A stretch of 52,454 bases of DNA from Planctomycetota bacterium (lineage in GTDB: Bacteria > Planctomycetota > Planctomycetia > Gemmatales > Gemmataceae), in the NCBI GenBank assembly GCA_016873095.1, contig VGYC01000025.1, positions 1 through 52,454 on the forward strand. The letters run 5' to 3'. The position numbers were made by a program, and so were the translations under genes. This document shows positions 1-12,600 of this stretch, in pieces; within the stretch, counting starts at the first letter, position 1, and each line of letters starts with the position of its first letter. A model generated the notes under the pieces. It was not told the origin of the DNA. It saw nothing but the letters and a program-made list of their open reading frames with translations, and did no database searches.

Positions 1-19
1 CGCCGCGAGCGGAACCTGA

Positions 20-226
20 ACTTGGAGCAAGGAACCTTACCCTACGCCGCGGCCGGAACTGTCGCTACAACCTGACCGGTTTTGTGCCATTGTGGCTGAA
101 ACAAATCACTACCTGATGTCGCATTCCGACTTGACCTTCAGTCATGGCATCTGTCCGGAGTGTCTGCCGAAGGCCATTGAAGCCGCCCGGAGGGAGGTGG
201 ATTTTCAGGCGAGGCCGACCGAATAA
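20..226 (+). pseudogene. C-terminal remnant of a PAS/response-regulator-type sensor protein
   Basis: The frame ending in TAA at 224-226 encodes a tail with HSDLTFSHGICPECL, the closing motif seen in many PAS-domain sensors and response regulators, where it forms the second half of a Cys-rich module (an upstream C-x2-C pair, an aromatic spacer, then CPEC). The preceding residues (AETNHYLMSHSDL) fit the usual spacer. An in-frame TGA at 17-19 interrupts the frame, and the upstream Cys pair is not visible, so this is a decayed remnant, a frameshifted gene, or a gene whose body lies left of the window in another frame. The sensory or output domains cannot be seen. The family assignment rests only on the short tail. 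Confidence 0.5.
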
Positions 227-257
227 GACGACGCTTGCATCCCGCAACAGAAAATGA

Positions 258-281
258 CTTCGCGACAAAGGCCTCGCGAAG
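258..281. other. Short inverted repeat downstream of the sensor tail
   Basis: CTTCGCGA (258-265) and TCGCGAAG (274-281) form an 8-bp perfect stem with an 8-nt loop, 32 bases after the stop of the sensor remnant. There is no T-run, so it would be a weak or factor-dependent terminator at best. The rest of 227-509 shows no convincing gene. Confidence 0.3.
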
Positions 282-509
282 AAACCAGCCTCATGCGCGA
301 GGTCGCTTCTTTGCTCAAAGTCGGTACACCTCGGACAAAAAACACATCCCTGACAATCGAACCAACGGTCTTGTTCCTTGCAATCAGGTGTTTGACCAGT
401 AAAGTGCTCGGTTTCTTCGCAAATCTCTTTTTTGCAGGGTTCGTTCGCTCGATTAGGATGTAGGGACAAGGACGCTGTTGAGGGGACGTGGCCCAGAAAA
501 AGGCATTTC

Positions 510-626
510 ATGAAAAGAACCATCTTGCTGGCGACAGGATTGTTGAGTTCACTGGCGACCGCCGCGACGGTACGCTGCCAGCCCCCGGCAGCACCATTCG
601 GCGGCGCGGCACGGCCGGAATTCCGG
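510..626 (+). pseudogene. 5' end of a secreted protein, cut off at a junction
   Basis: ATG at 510 (AAGG about 6 bases upstream) starts a typical Sec signal peptide: basic MKR, then the hydrophobic stretch ILLATGLLSSLATAAT, a possible cleavage site, and QPPAAPFGG. After about 39 residues the frame enters the antisense strand of the giant protein's FG-GAP tail. It stays open to 1148 only as an antisense shadow with no protein-like character. So the real gene appears truncated at the palindrome at 615-626. The function is unknown, because only the leader and a few mature residues survive. Signal-peptide character is clear; that it was once a functional gene is inference. Confidence 0.5.
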
Positions 627-3600
627 ACCACTCAAAACACCAGCGCCGCTGAAGACCTTGAGCGTCGTCACCATTCCCGGACCCGGGACCACGATGATGT
701 CCGGCAGTCCGTCGGCATTGACATCCGCCACGGCCACGCGCACGCCGCCGCGAAACCGGTTCTGATAGGCCATGATCTGGCCCTGCAACTGGTTGGTCTC
801 ATCGTTGTACACGCGCACCAGCGGCAGGCTGCGACGGTTCGCGCCCGTGCCCGTGACGACGATGCCGACGTGATTGAAGCGCTCGATGCTCTCGAACTGT
901 ACTTCCCTGGCATACTCGGTAGCACCGGGCGGGCCGACGAATGTCCAGAAACCAGCGCCCAGTCCCGTGATGTGCAGCCGGCGAAAACCGGTACCGTTGA
1001 TGAGCTGCGACGTGTCAAGCTGCAAGAAATCGCCTCCGTCGAGGCGGAACAGCCCGGGCTCGGGCAGGGTGCCGTTGACGAAGAACTTGGTGATCGTGCT
1101 CGGCTGCACGGTGATGCGATTGGTGCGGTCGGTGCAATCGAGACGTAAATATGTGACCGTGTCCAGGGCCGCATTGCCGGTGGCATTGAAGGTGATGCCC
1201 GCGAAGGTCCTGGGGAACAGCGGCGGCTGCGGCGTGAAATTCACCGGCGTACCATCGTTGCTGACACTCGTCGGTGTGATCAGATAGTTGGAGCCGAACG
1301 CCGGATCGTTGCCCGGAACGGCAGGCGGACCATCGGCATTGGCGTGATCGTTTACCTCGACGCTGTCGCTGCCGCCGTTGCCGATGATGGTCAGGGCGCC
1401 CTGGATATCATTTAGATTGCCGTTGTCGGCAGCGAGGCTGGAGCCGACGTTGATGTTGTCGTTGCCGGCGCCGCCGCGCACCAGCGTGGGCGTGCCGAGG
1501 TTGGTGCTGGTGATGTCGAAGAACGTCGTGCCGCCCTGGCTGAGATCGACTTCCAGGTTCTGGATATTGCTGTAGTGCACGCCGCTGCCGCCCATGCCCA
1601 GGCCGGTGACCGTCTCAAAGGTCAAGCCGCCGCTGCGCGTGTTCGCATCGCCGGAATCGTCCACCTTGAGGTTGTTGCTGCCGCCGCCGCCATTCACGTT
1701 CACGATGGCGGTGGTCAGCGCGGCATTGATGCTGTCCGCGTCATTCAGATTGAAGGTATCGTTGTCCGCGTGCCCGGTCATCTGGGTGAGCGGACTGTTA
1801 ATGGCGCCGTTGATGTTCACGATCGAACCGACTCCCGGATCCGGATCGGGACTCACGTAATCGACCAGCAAGGTGCTGCTCGTGCCTGCCGTGAGCGTGC
1901 TGCCGGCCGCCGTCGTGACGTTGTCGCCGACCTGCAGCAGCATGGTGCCCGCCGCGATGATCGCGGTTTGCACATCGAGGTCCTGGCCCGGCGTTGCTTG
2001 ATCGTGATTCGTGAGCTGCACGTTGCCGTTGTTCGACTGCACCGTGCCGATGCGCATGGCGCCGCCGCCGAATTCGGTGTAGGTGATGTCGCCGTTGGTC
2101 AGCGTATCGATCCGTCCCGCGGCGCCGGCAAGCTGGGTGATGCCGGTGATGTCGATGCGCGGATCGCCGGCCAGCGGGTGAGCAGCCACGACGCGGATGT
2201 CACCGCCGGCGACGAGGCCCGGATTGCCCGTGAGCGCTCCGGCCTGGTTGCGCTGGCGGATGTCATAAGCGCTGGCGATGGGCACGGCGTTGCCGGTATC
2301 CGCGAACACGCCCGGATCCAGATTCGCCGGCGGCAGCGGATTCGGGTCCGGATGAAAATGTGCGTGGTAAAGGCCATCGAGGGAAGGATCCGCTATGTCG
2401 ATCACTTCAACCCCGGCCGCCGAACCGCCGGAGGGCGGGTCGTAAACGCTGGTCTGCAACAACACATCGACTTCGCCGGCGGCGCGGATCTCATTGATCA
2501 AGACGTTGAACGTTCCACCGGTCGTGTCGCGGCGACGGCCGGTGATGTTCAGGAAAACATCTCCCGCTGTCGCGACTGCCGAGAACTCGGTCGCCCGCAG
2601 TTCGTTGTTGACGCTGTCGAAGCTCTGCACCAGGTCCACGTTCACCCGGCCACTCGTGCTCGTGCCGATATTGCCACTGGCGGACAGATCGAGAGCGTTG
2701 CTGCGGACGACCTGCTGGCTGCCTTGCGCGACGATGTCGCCGCGCACGTTGCTGATGGTCGTTTGCCCGATCGGGTTGTTGATCAGGTTCGTGAGGATGA
2801 TGTTGGAATCGCTGACGGCGGTATTCTGGTTCTGGATATCCACCACGGCGGGGCTCGAGCTGTCGTCGATATCGAACATGAAGTTCACAACAGCGCTGTC
2901 AAGCGTGACCTGGCCGGCGCCGCCATCGGCAACGTTGATCTCCTGGATCTCCAGGTCCTTGGAAGATTGATTGATGATGGTGACCGCGGCCACGTTCTGC
3001 AGGAAATCGAAGAGCGGATACGGATTGCTGGCGGCGTTGCTGACGCTCTCCTCGGCGGTGAACAGCACCTGTCCGCCGCCCAGCCCCACGATGGGATTGA
3101 CGACGATGGTGGGGCTGTCGATGTGGCCGGAGGTGCGATTGGGATTGGCCGGCCCGTCGTTGACACTGACATTGATGGCCGTGACGATGGCTCCGTTGGC
3201 ATCCACGATCCAGGTCGGGTCGGGACCGCCGAAGATCGACACATTGGCGTCCCAGTAGATGGTGCGATCCTGGGAGGTATGCAGGATCGAGCCGAAATCG
3301 CTGCCGTCCACAAGCAGGGCCAGGGCGTTGTAACCGGACACGACTTCCAGCGGAGTGCCTGGCGTGCGCACGCCGGCGACGACCGTGGCACCGGCGCCGG
3401 CGGTGATGTGATCATTCAAATGATTGTCATAGTTTTCGTCACTATGGCCTGAGCCGATGCCGTCGAAGTGGCCGTCGGCGTCGGCGTCTGGCTCGAAATC
3501 CTCGTGGTACGCCCGCACATCGACGCCCTGGAAGCCGGTGATCCGCGTGGCGCCGCCGCCGATGACCACGCTGGCTGTCGATGTCACGTCCACGGTGCTG

Positions 3601-6600
3601 TCCGCGGTTGCCGATCCGAACAGGCCGCCGGAATGCGAGCGCGTCCTGGCCTCCGGCGTCATGTGCGTGCCGCTGGCCAGGATGGCAACCGTGTTGGCCG
3701 TGATGAGCGCATTGCTTCCCACCGTCGTGGAACTGGTGCTGGTGCCGCTCGACGTGCCGTCGGCGTGGGTAGTGGCGACGAAGCCGCCGCCGTCCGACTT
3801 GGTGTACACGTTAGTGTGGAGCTGCGTGTCGGCCCAGACCGTGAAGGAGCCCTGGGCGGTGATCTGCACGCCGCTGCCATTGATGCTCGAGCCATTGCTC
3901 ATGCCGACGTAGGCGTTGCTCGAATTGTTGAACGAGCTGGAAGAATCTGCGTCGCCGACCTCGACAAAGCCGCCGCCGGAGTTATCGGCGTTGGTGGCGG
4001 TGTTTCCCTTGGATACCGAGTTGATGACCACGTTGCCGCCGGCGTTGACCATCTGGGCGGCAATATAAGCAGTCACGGTAGGCGTGACGAAGACGCGGGC
4101 CGTGGGCTCGTCGACCTCGACAAAACCGCCCGAACCACCGGTGGCAACGGCAGACGAGATGCCCGTGCCGGCAGGGGGATTGAGCTGCCGCAGCGACACG
4201 CCGCCGGGACCAAATAGCTTGTCACCCGTCGGCGATGAGGTCGATGCCGACGTGAAGTCGATCCGGAATTGCTGGAAGCCGACCGACGGCGTGAGCGCGA
4301 TGCCATCGCGGCCGATCTGGTGCTGTCCCGAAATGCCCGTCAGCGGACCGGCATTCAAGGGGATCGGCGTTCCGCCCGGGGTCGCGGCGAGCTGGAACGA
4401 AGTCGCGCTGGCGTTGACAACATGATAGGTGATGGCGTTGCTCAGGCCGCCGATGGCCGGGCGTACCAGCAGCAGGTTGACGGCCGCGGCGGCCGGCGAC
4501 GTGTCCGGCGTGAGCGTCAGCACGGTCGGCGTCGACGCCACCGCGTCGGCATGGCTAGCCGCCAGCTGAATCGAGAAGTTGTCGCGGAACACCGCGTAGT
4601 AGGTGACACCTGGCGTCAGACCGGTGATCGGCGAGGAACCGTCCGCCTCGTAAACCACGGCGTCTCCCGATTGATAGCCGTGGTTCTGCCCGACGTAGAT
4701 GTAGTTCGTTCCCGACGGGTTGCCGGAGTACGACGCATTGACCGCCGTACTCTGGAACAGTGTCGGCGCCGGCGTCAGGTAACTCGCCCGGTCGCCGTCC
4801 TGGAAGTTGAGAGTGTTGAAGGTGACGGTGTTGCCGCTGACGCTGGTGGCAGGATCAAAGCTGGCGAAGGCGGCCATTGCTTCCGCGAGCGTCGCATAAA
4901 GCTTGATCGTGTTGGCGTCGATCGCGCGGACGAAGTAGACCACGCCCGACGTGAGCCCGCCTATGTCGGCGTTGCCGTTATTCTCATAGACGACGGCATC
5001 GCCGGTCTGGAGGAAGTGCGGCGCAAAGAAGCGGATAACGTTGCGCGCCGGATCGACACCCTCGACCCGAACGAAGCCGGCGCCGGTGCTCTGCGGATCG
5101 CCGGCGTTGACGGCGCCGGCGGCAAAAAGGTCGCCAAGCTGCAGCGTGTTGGCATCGACAACGATCACCTTGTAGATGCGCTCGGGACCGGACAGGCCGT
5201 TCTGCAGCGGGCCGCTCGGCGTCTGAATTGGAGTTGGCCCCGGATCATACGCCACCTGATCGCCCGACTGCAAGCCGTGGCTCGGAAAGACAATCTCGCC
5301 CCGCGGCACGTTCACGCTCTGAATGTCATCATTGAAGGTCGTTCCGGAAGGATCCGACAGGGCGAAGGCGTTCACCGACACATTGCCGCCGGCGTTGACG
5401 GTTGCCTGGCTGCCCAGGTAAGCGGAAACGTTGGTCGTGGAGTAGGCCTTCGAGTTGGGCACGCCAACATCGACCACGCCGCCGCCGTAGCTCTTCGCCG
5501 TTGCGTGCGACTCGGCTCGCGTGGACTCAGCCTGCACCGTGACATCGTCGCTCGCATTGACCGACACGCCCGTGTCGCGGTAGGCCTGCACGTTGGCGGT
5601 GACGTGCGACTGGGTATCGGTGCCGCGGCCGGCGGCGCCGCCGCCGGAGCCAATCGTCACCGTGTCCGTCGCCAGGTCGACAGCCGTGGCCGTCACTGCG
5701 AGACTGGTAATGGGCTGGGTGGTCGAGCCGATCATGGCGTTGGGCGCGACATAGGCGCGCGTGGTCTGATCCACGATCGCATCGGACGTCGCTGCGCCGA
5801 CGGCGATGAGACCGCCCGCTCCCACCGTCACGCTGATATTCGAGTTCGACGTTGAATCCGCCTGGACGACGACGGCGCCGTCGATCGTCAGGACCGGCGC
5901 GCTGTTGCCCGTGGAGCCAGCCTGGGCGCCGACGAACGCTTCCACCGTGCCGCTCACCGTGGTCGTGGTATGGGAACCATCGCCGCCGGCGATGCCGACG
6001 CCGACCACATAGGCCCCGCCGCTGGCGTCCCGGCTGGCGGCACTGGCACGGATCGTCAAATTGTCGGCGGTGATCGACACGCCGTCGCCGGCGTAGGCGC
6101 GAGTGTCGCCCGTGATATCAGTCGTGGAATTGAGGACTTCCACTTCGACGGCGCCGCCGTCGCCGCCATCGCTGTTGGCCGTGGCGGAGGCGTTTGACTC
6201 TGCCTGAATGGTGACATCGCCCGCTACGCTCAGCATGGTGGCCGTGGTGCTTGCCGTGCCGGCCTCCGGGCCGGCGTAAGCTGCAACCGTGCCCGTCACC
6301 GCGGCGCTGGTATGGCAGCCGCCGCCGCTGGCGAAACTGATGGCGACCAGGATGGAAGTCGCTGTCGCGCTCTGTGACGCGGCACTGGCGGCGACGTTGA
6401 GCGCGCCGGCGGCCACTTGTGCTCCCTCCGCCACGTAGGCAGCCGTGTCGCCCGAGATGGTCGCTGAGGTGATCATGACCGCGATGACGCCGAAGACGCT
6501 GCCCTGGCCGCCGTCATGCTTCGCCGTCGCCGTGGCGTTCGTCGTGGCCGTCACGTTGACCGCGCCGCCGGTCACCGTGAACTGTCCGCTGGAAATGTAC

Positions 6601-9600
6601 GCCGACGTGTCGTGCGAATCGTTGGCCTGCACGTTGGCCCCGCCGCCGCCGATGGTCGCGCTGATGCCGACCAGCACCGCGGTGGCCGTGCTCGTGGTCG
6701 TCATGCTCGAGGCGATGTCCACCGAGGTCGCGTGCATGGTGGTGTTGCCGCCGGCATAGGCGCTGGTCGAGCCGCCCAGGTTGGTGGTCACCAGCAGCAC
6801 GCCGACGTCGATGAGGCCGCCGCCCGATCCGCCATCGGCATTGGCGGTCGCGGCATGGGTGGCCGTGGCCTCCACCTTTACCTGGCCCGAAGTTGCCGTG
6901 ATCGACGTGGCTGCACCGCTCGCCGTGCTGCCCGCTTCCGGTCCGATGAACGCCTCGGCCACGTGCGCAATGGTCGAAGTGGCGTTTGCTCCCAGCGCGC
7001 CGATGCCGCCCACCGAGACGACGACAATCGTGGCCGTGACGTCGGAGCTGTCCACCATGCAGGAGATGCTGACCGTGGCGGCCTCGATGGTTGGACCTTC
7101 GCCGATGTAGGCCTGCGTCTTGCCTTCGAGATCGGCAGTTGCGAACATGGCGCCGATCCCGACCAACCCGGCATCGCCGCCCGGCGCCGAGGCCGTGAGG
7201 GTGGGCTTGGACGTGGCACTGACATTGACGGCGCCGGCGCCGGCCGTCACGTGCGCTGCGCCGATGACGTAGGCAGCGGTGACGGTCCTGTCCGTGGCCG
7301 TCGCCCGCGAACCGACGGCGGCGGCGCCGATGCTGATCGCCAGCGCCGTGGACACCGCCAGCATTGTGATGTTGGTGGTGGTCGCCGCCGTGACGTCCAC
7401 GTCGTTAGTCGTGGACGTGACCATGCCGCCGTCGATGTACGCGCTCACGGTGTCGCCGATGTCGCATTCGCCGAGCGAGACGCCGATGGAGGCGCCCGCG
7501 ATGGCGAACGACAACGCTCCGCTGCCCACCCTCGAGGTGTACGTGGCGTTGTTCATCGCCGAGATCGTCACCAGTCCATCGGCGGCAATGGTGGCGCCGT
7601 TCTGCACGTAGGCAGACAGCGTGGAGCCGGTGGTGATGTTGCCATGTCCGCCGACGCCGACAAGCGCGCCGCCGATGCTGATCGACCCCGTGACCGACGC
7701 CGCCACGGCCAGCGAGTTCACCGTCGTGGTCGTCGTCGGGGCATTGACGTTGACGGTAGTGGCGCCGCTGGAAGTCAGCGTGGTCGCATCGCCGCCGCTG
7801 CCGGACTTGCCGACATGGGCCAGAACGCTGTCGGTGATGGTGTTGTTCGCGAGCCCGACGGCGATGCCGACCGACAGGCCCAGCAGTCCGCCGCTGACAG
7901 TGACATTGCCGCCGACAGCCCACGAATTGATCGTCGGACTGTCGGTCGCCGACACCGTGATCGTGCTGCCGCCGATCATGGCGTCGTTCTGGATATACGC
8001 ATGGACGTTGTTGGTGATGGTGTTGGTGGCGGTGGCGCCCACGCCGCCGAAGGCGGCGGCTATGCTGATCTCGTCGGTCGCAACCGAGACCGCAGCCGAG
8101 GCGCCGATGGATACCGCCTTGATGTTGGCGGTTTCCGTGGCCGTGACGTTGACGGCGGCCGCCGAGGTGACGGTGGCATTGTCGATGAAGGCGCTGGTCG
8201 TGTTGCCGATGTCGTTGACCACGATGGACGCCGCCACCGCGAGCGTCGCGGCGCCCACTTGCCCGCCCGCGATGGAGACGCCCAGGGCGCCCGCCCCGGC
8301 GACGATCGTCGAGTTGTCGGTGGCGGACAGGGTCACTTCCAAACCGTTGTTGCTGGTCACGCTGGCGCCGCCAGACACCGAGGCCTCGATGGTATTGGTG
8401 ATCCGGTTGCCCGAACCGGAACCCGAGCCGGCGAACGAGAAGTTGCCCTGGCCGCCGATGCCCAGCGCACCCTGCACGCCCACGGTCACGGCGAAGATGC
8501 GGGCCGTGTCCGAACTTGCGGTCGCGTTGACGGCGCCATCGGAGATAACCGTGGCGCCGTGGCTCGAAGCGGTCGTGATGTTGCTGACGTTGTTGACGAC
8601 TGCCGCGGCGCCCAGGGCGCCGGCCACGCCGCCATCCTGGCCGCCATTGAAGCCAAGCGAGAGTCCGCCGGCGTCGCCGTTGATCGTGGAACTGTCCGTG
8701 GCCGTCAGTGTGACGGCTTGCGCGTGGCCGCTCCTGATGGTTCCACTCCCCTTGAGAAGCGCTTGCACGGTGTTGTTCACCGTGTCCTGGGAGCCGGCCC
8801 CCGCGCCCACGAACACGATGCTGCCGCCGCCGATACCCACGCCGCCGGCCACGGTGATCGCCTGGATCGTGGCGGTGGACGTCGCCGACAGGTTGACGGC
8901 GCCGTCGGCAGTCACATCGGAACTGTCGATGATTGCCGATACGTGGTTGGTGATCTTGTTGACCGAGACGGACACGCCGATGGCCGCGGATGCGCCGGTC
9001 GCCGATGGCGTGACGAAGGCGATGGCCGCGGCCCCGGAGTAAGCATCCACCGTCGAGTGATCGTTGGCTTGCACGGTCACGGCGCTACTGTTGCCGGTGG
9101 TCACGGCGTGGCTGCCGTTGGAATTCACGATCGACGCTTCGACGGAATTGTTCATCGTGTTGCCGGAGCCGGAACCGGCGCCGGTGAGCGCCAGACCGCC
9201 GCCGTCGCCGGCGGAGATGGCCCCGGCGAAGCCGATGGCCAGCGCGAAAATCCTCTCGGTGGATGTCGCCTCGACATCCACCGCGCCCGCCGAGTCCACC
9301 GTGGAAGCATTGATGGAAGCGGTGATGTTGTTGGTGACGCTGTTGATGGCCGCCGCAGCACCGATGGTGACATCGGTGCCGCCGCTGGTGGTGAGGCCGA
9401 GCGTGACGCCACCGCCGTCCGCCGTGATGTGCGTGTCGTCGCTGGCCACGACCTCAACGGCGAAGGCGCTGCCATTGTTCGTGACGCTGCTGCCTCCGCT
9501 GATGAGGGCGTTCATCGTGTTGTTGATGGTATTGCCGGAGCCGGCGCCCGCGCCGGCCACGGCAATGCCACCTCCCTGGCTGGTCCCCGAGCCGGCGCCG

Positions 9601-12600
9601 GCCACCGTGATGGCCAGAATCGTCGGCGCCGTGGTCGTCGCCACGCTGACGCCCGCAGCGGCTGTCGCCGTCGAAGCATCGATCTGGGCCGTGTTGTCGT
9701 TGCTGATGTTGTTGACCGCAACCGAGATGCCGACGGACACGGCCCGGCCGCTCTGCCCGCCGCGAATGGCCAGTCCCACCGCCCCGGCGATCGACGTGAT
9801 CTTCGTCGTGTCGCCGGAATCAACGATGATCGCCTTGGCGGCATTGACGATGGCCCCGCCGCTGATGCCTGCCGTGACCGTGTTGCGCGAGTAGTTGAGC
9901 GACAGCGCGCCGCCGAAGCCAAAGTTCTGCGCCCCGGCACCGCCGATCGACAGATTGAAAATCTGCGTCGTCATGTCGGCCGGCAGCACGACCGGCAGCG
10001 GCTGGTTCCCGCTGGCGCCCATGCCGTTGGCGATGGTGATCGGCGACGAAGGCAGGCTCGACGGATCGTCGAACCCAGCCGAGACGACCACTTTGTCGCC
10101 GGTCGAGGTCACCGTGGAGGCATCGATGTAGGCCTTGATGATGTTGCGACCGTTGCCGGTGATATCGCCGATGGCATTGGCGGCCAGTCCGGCCCCGCCG
10201 GCGGCGATCGAGGCCCCGTCCACGCCGATCGCCACCACGTACAGGGCCGAGCTATCGCTGGCGCTGACCGTGACAGCGTCGGCGGCCGTGACGGTGGCCC
10301 CGCCCGAGATATGCGCGTCCGTGGTGTTCGTGATGCGGTTCACAGTGATGGCGCCGCCGGCGGCGTAGTTCTCCGCGCCATCGCCGCTGAGCGCGATCGC
10401 GACCAGCAGCGGCGACGAGGTTGCCGTGACCGCAAGCGTGCTGCCCGTCTGCACCGACTCGCCGTCGATGTAAGAAACAATGTCGTTGTCGATCAGGTTA
10501 TAGCTGAAAGCCGCCCCGAAGGCGGCCTGGCTGGTGCCGGCCGCGCCGCTGCCGGACACGGACACGAGCGTGGAATTATCCCTGGCCTCGACGACGATGG
10601 CGCCCGTGACGTCGATGCGCGGCAACAACCCTGTCACGGGGTTGTTGCTGATGTGGGCGTCGGTGGTTGTATTGATGATGTTGACCGACGCGTTGCCGGC
10701 CAGCGACAGCGACCTGGCGACGTCGCCGGACAACGAACCGGTGCCGATTAGGAACGTGCTCACCGCCTTGACCGTGAGCTTTCCGCCCGAATTGATGCTC
10801 GAATTGCTGACGTAGGCCGTGACGGTCGCCACATCGTTGTTATCGTCGTCCTTCTGGCGCTTGAACTCGTTGTAACCGAAGGCGACGCCGATCCCAAGAT
10901 TTGTGCCCACGGCGACTGCGAAGCCGACGGAGATGATCCAGGACGTGTCCTCCGCGTGAACCGTGACATCGCCGCTGCCCAGGTTGATGGTCGAATCGGC
11001 AATATACGCCTGCGTTGTGTTGGCGATGATGTTCACGGACACCATGCCCGCGCCGGCGCCGCCGTTGTTCTGGCTGTTGATGCCGACCGTGCCGGTGAGG
11101 GCGATGATGCGCGCATCGGTGTTCGGGTTCTCGTTGCGGGCGTTGATGTTGACGGCGCCGTTCGTGGAGTTGACCGTGGAGCCTTCAATGTATGCCCTGG
11201 TGGTGTTGGTCACCACGTTGACCGCGGCCGCCGCCCCGACGCCGGCCTTGCCGCCGTAGCCGACCCCGCCGGCAACCGTTATCAGCAATGACCTGTCCGT
11301 GGCGGTCAAGTCCGTGTCATCGGCCACGGTTGTTTTTGAGTCCTTGATGTAAGCGGCGATGGTGTGCGTGACAAAGCTCAAGGATACCGACCCGGCCACG
11401 CCGACGGCGCTCGTGCCCGTCGCAGCGGCAACGCCCGCAGTGATGGAGATGAGATTTGCGGAACGCGTTGCTTCCAGCGTGATCGAATTTGCCTGGAGGA
11501 TCGTGTTGGCAATGTAGGCTTGCGTGTCGCTGTGAATCGTGTTCCAGGTGAACGACCCGGCGATGGCCACGTTGTTGTTGGCATTGGCGATCGTGGCGGC
11601 CGCCACCGACCCGGCGAACGACCCGACCGCTGTCGTGTTCTCGGCCGTCAGCTTTACATTGTTGGCCACGATGTTGTTGCCGCTGGCCGCTTGCTGGTCG
11701 TTGATGAAGGCATGGGCGTTGTCCTTGGAAATGAGCGTGACGGCGGCATCGCCGGAGACGGCGACGCCGGAATTGCCGGGATTGTTGTTGCCGACGCCGC
11801 CGTTCGCGCCGCCGTTCATGTTGGGAATCGGATTGACCGCCACGTTGGCGTTGGCCTGGTTCATGGCGCCGTTGCCGGCGCCGTTGGCCGCCGCGGCCTG
11901 CTGATTGGGATCGCCGGACTCGATGGCGGCCGCGAAGGAAGCGGACACCAGCGCGCCGGAGTTCTTGGCCGTCAGTTCCAGGTCGCCGCTCAGGTTGATG
12001 CTGGAGGGGGCCGGCGTGTCGCCGCTGCCGGCGCCGACAATGGCCTGGGAATCGCGGCTGAGCTTGTTGGTCGTGGCCGTGAAGCCGAAGCCGATGTGCT
12101 CGCCCTTTTCGATGCTGCCGGCCACGTTCACCATGGTCGTGCTGTCCGTGGCGGTGGTTTTCAGCGTGCCGCCCGTGATCGTCACGCCCGGCCCGACCTG
12201 CGCCGTGGTCGTATTGTTGATATCGAGGACCGCCACCGTGCCGGCGAAGCCGAAGTTGTCGGCCTCGGCGCCGGACTGGGCCAGCGCGACTTCGACCAGG
12301 TAGGTATTGGCGGTGACGGTGATGCCGCCGGCCGCGGCAATCCTGGCGCCGCCGCCGATGCTCGCCACGGTCGTGTTGCTGGCCACGATCACGTCGATCG
12401 CGCCGCCGATTCCTCCCTTGGCATTCTCCGATCCAAATGGATTGAAGAAGGCCAGTTTGTTGCCGTCACGCACAAGCTCGGTGAGCGCCTCGGGAGCGAT
12501 GAACAGATCGAAGACGCCGACCAGGCGGACGAACTCCATCGACGTCTCTGCCGACCTCTCGACGGTTTGCGAGGCGCTGGTGTAGGCCGCATCCTGGTTG

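Noticed and set aside
254-463. Small plus-strand frame of 69 codons
   Set aside because: No ribosome site, no recognisable pattern, and it starts within a hairpin; not supportable as a gene.
1575-3452. Plus-strand frame of 625 codons within the giant gene
   Set aside because: Composition (Arg/Asp/Val/His-rich) matches the other antisense shadows, and the minus strand has convincing beta-repeat sequence.
6516-10751. Open plus-strand frame of 1,411 codons antisense to the giant gene
   Set aside because: Arg/Asp/Gly/His-rich with no domain logic; a GC-driven antisense shadow of the beta repeats.
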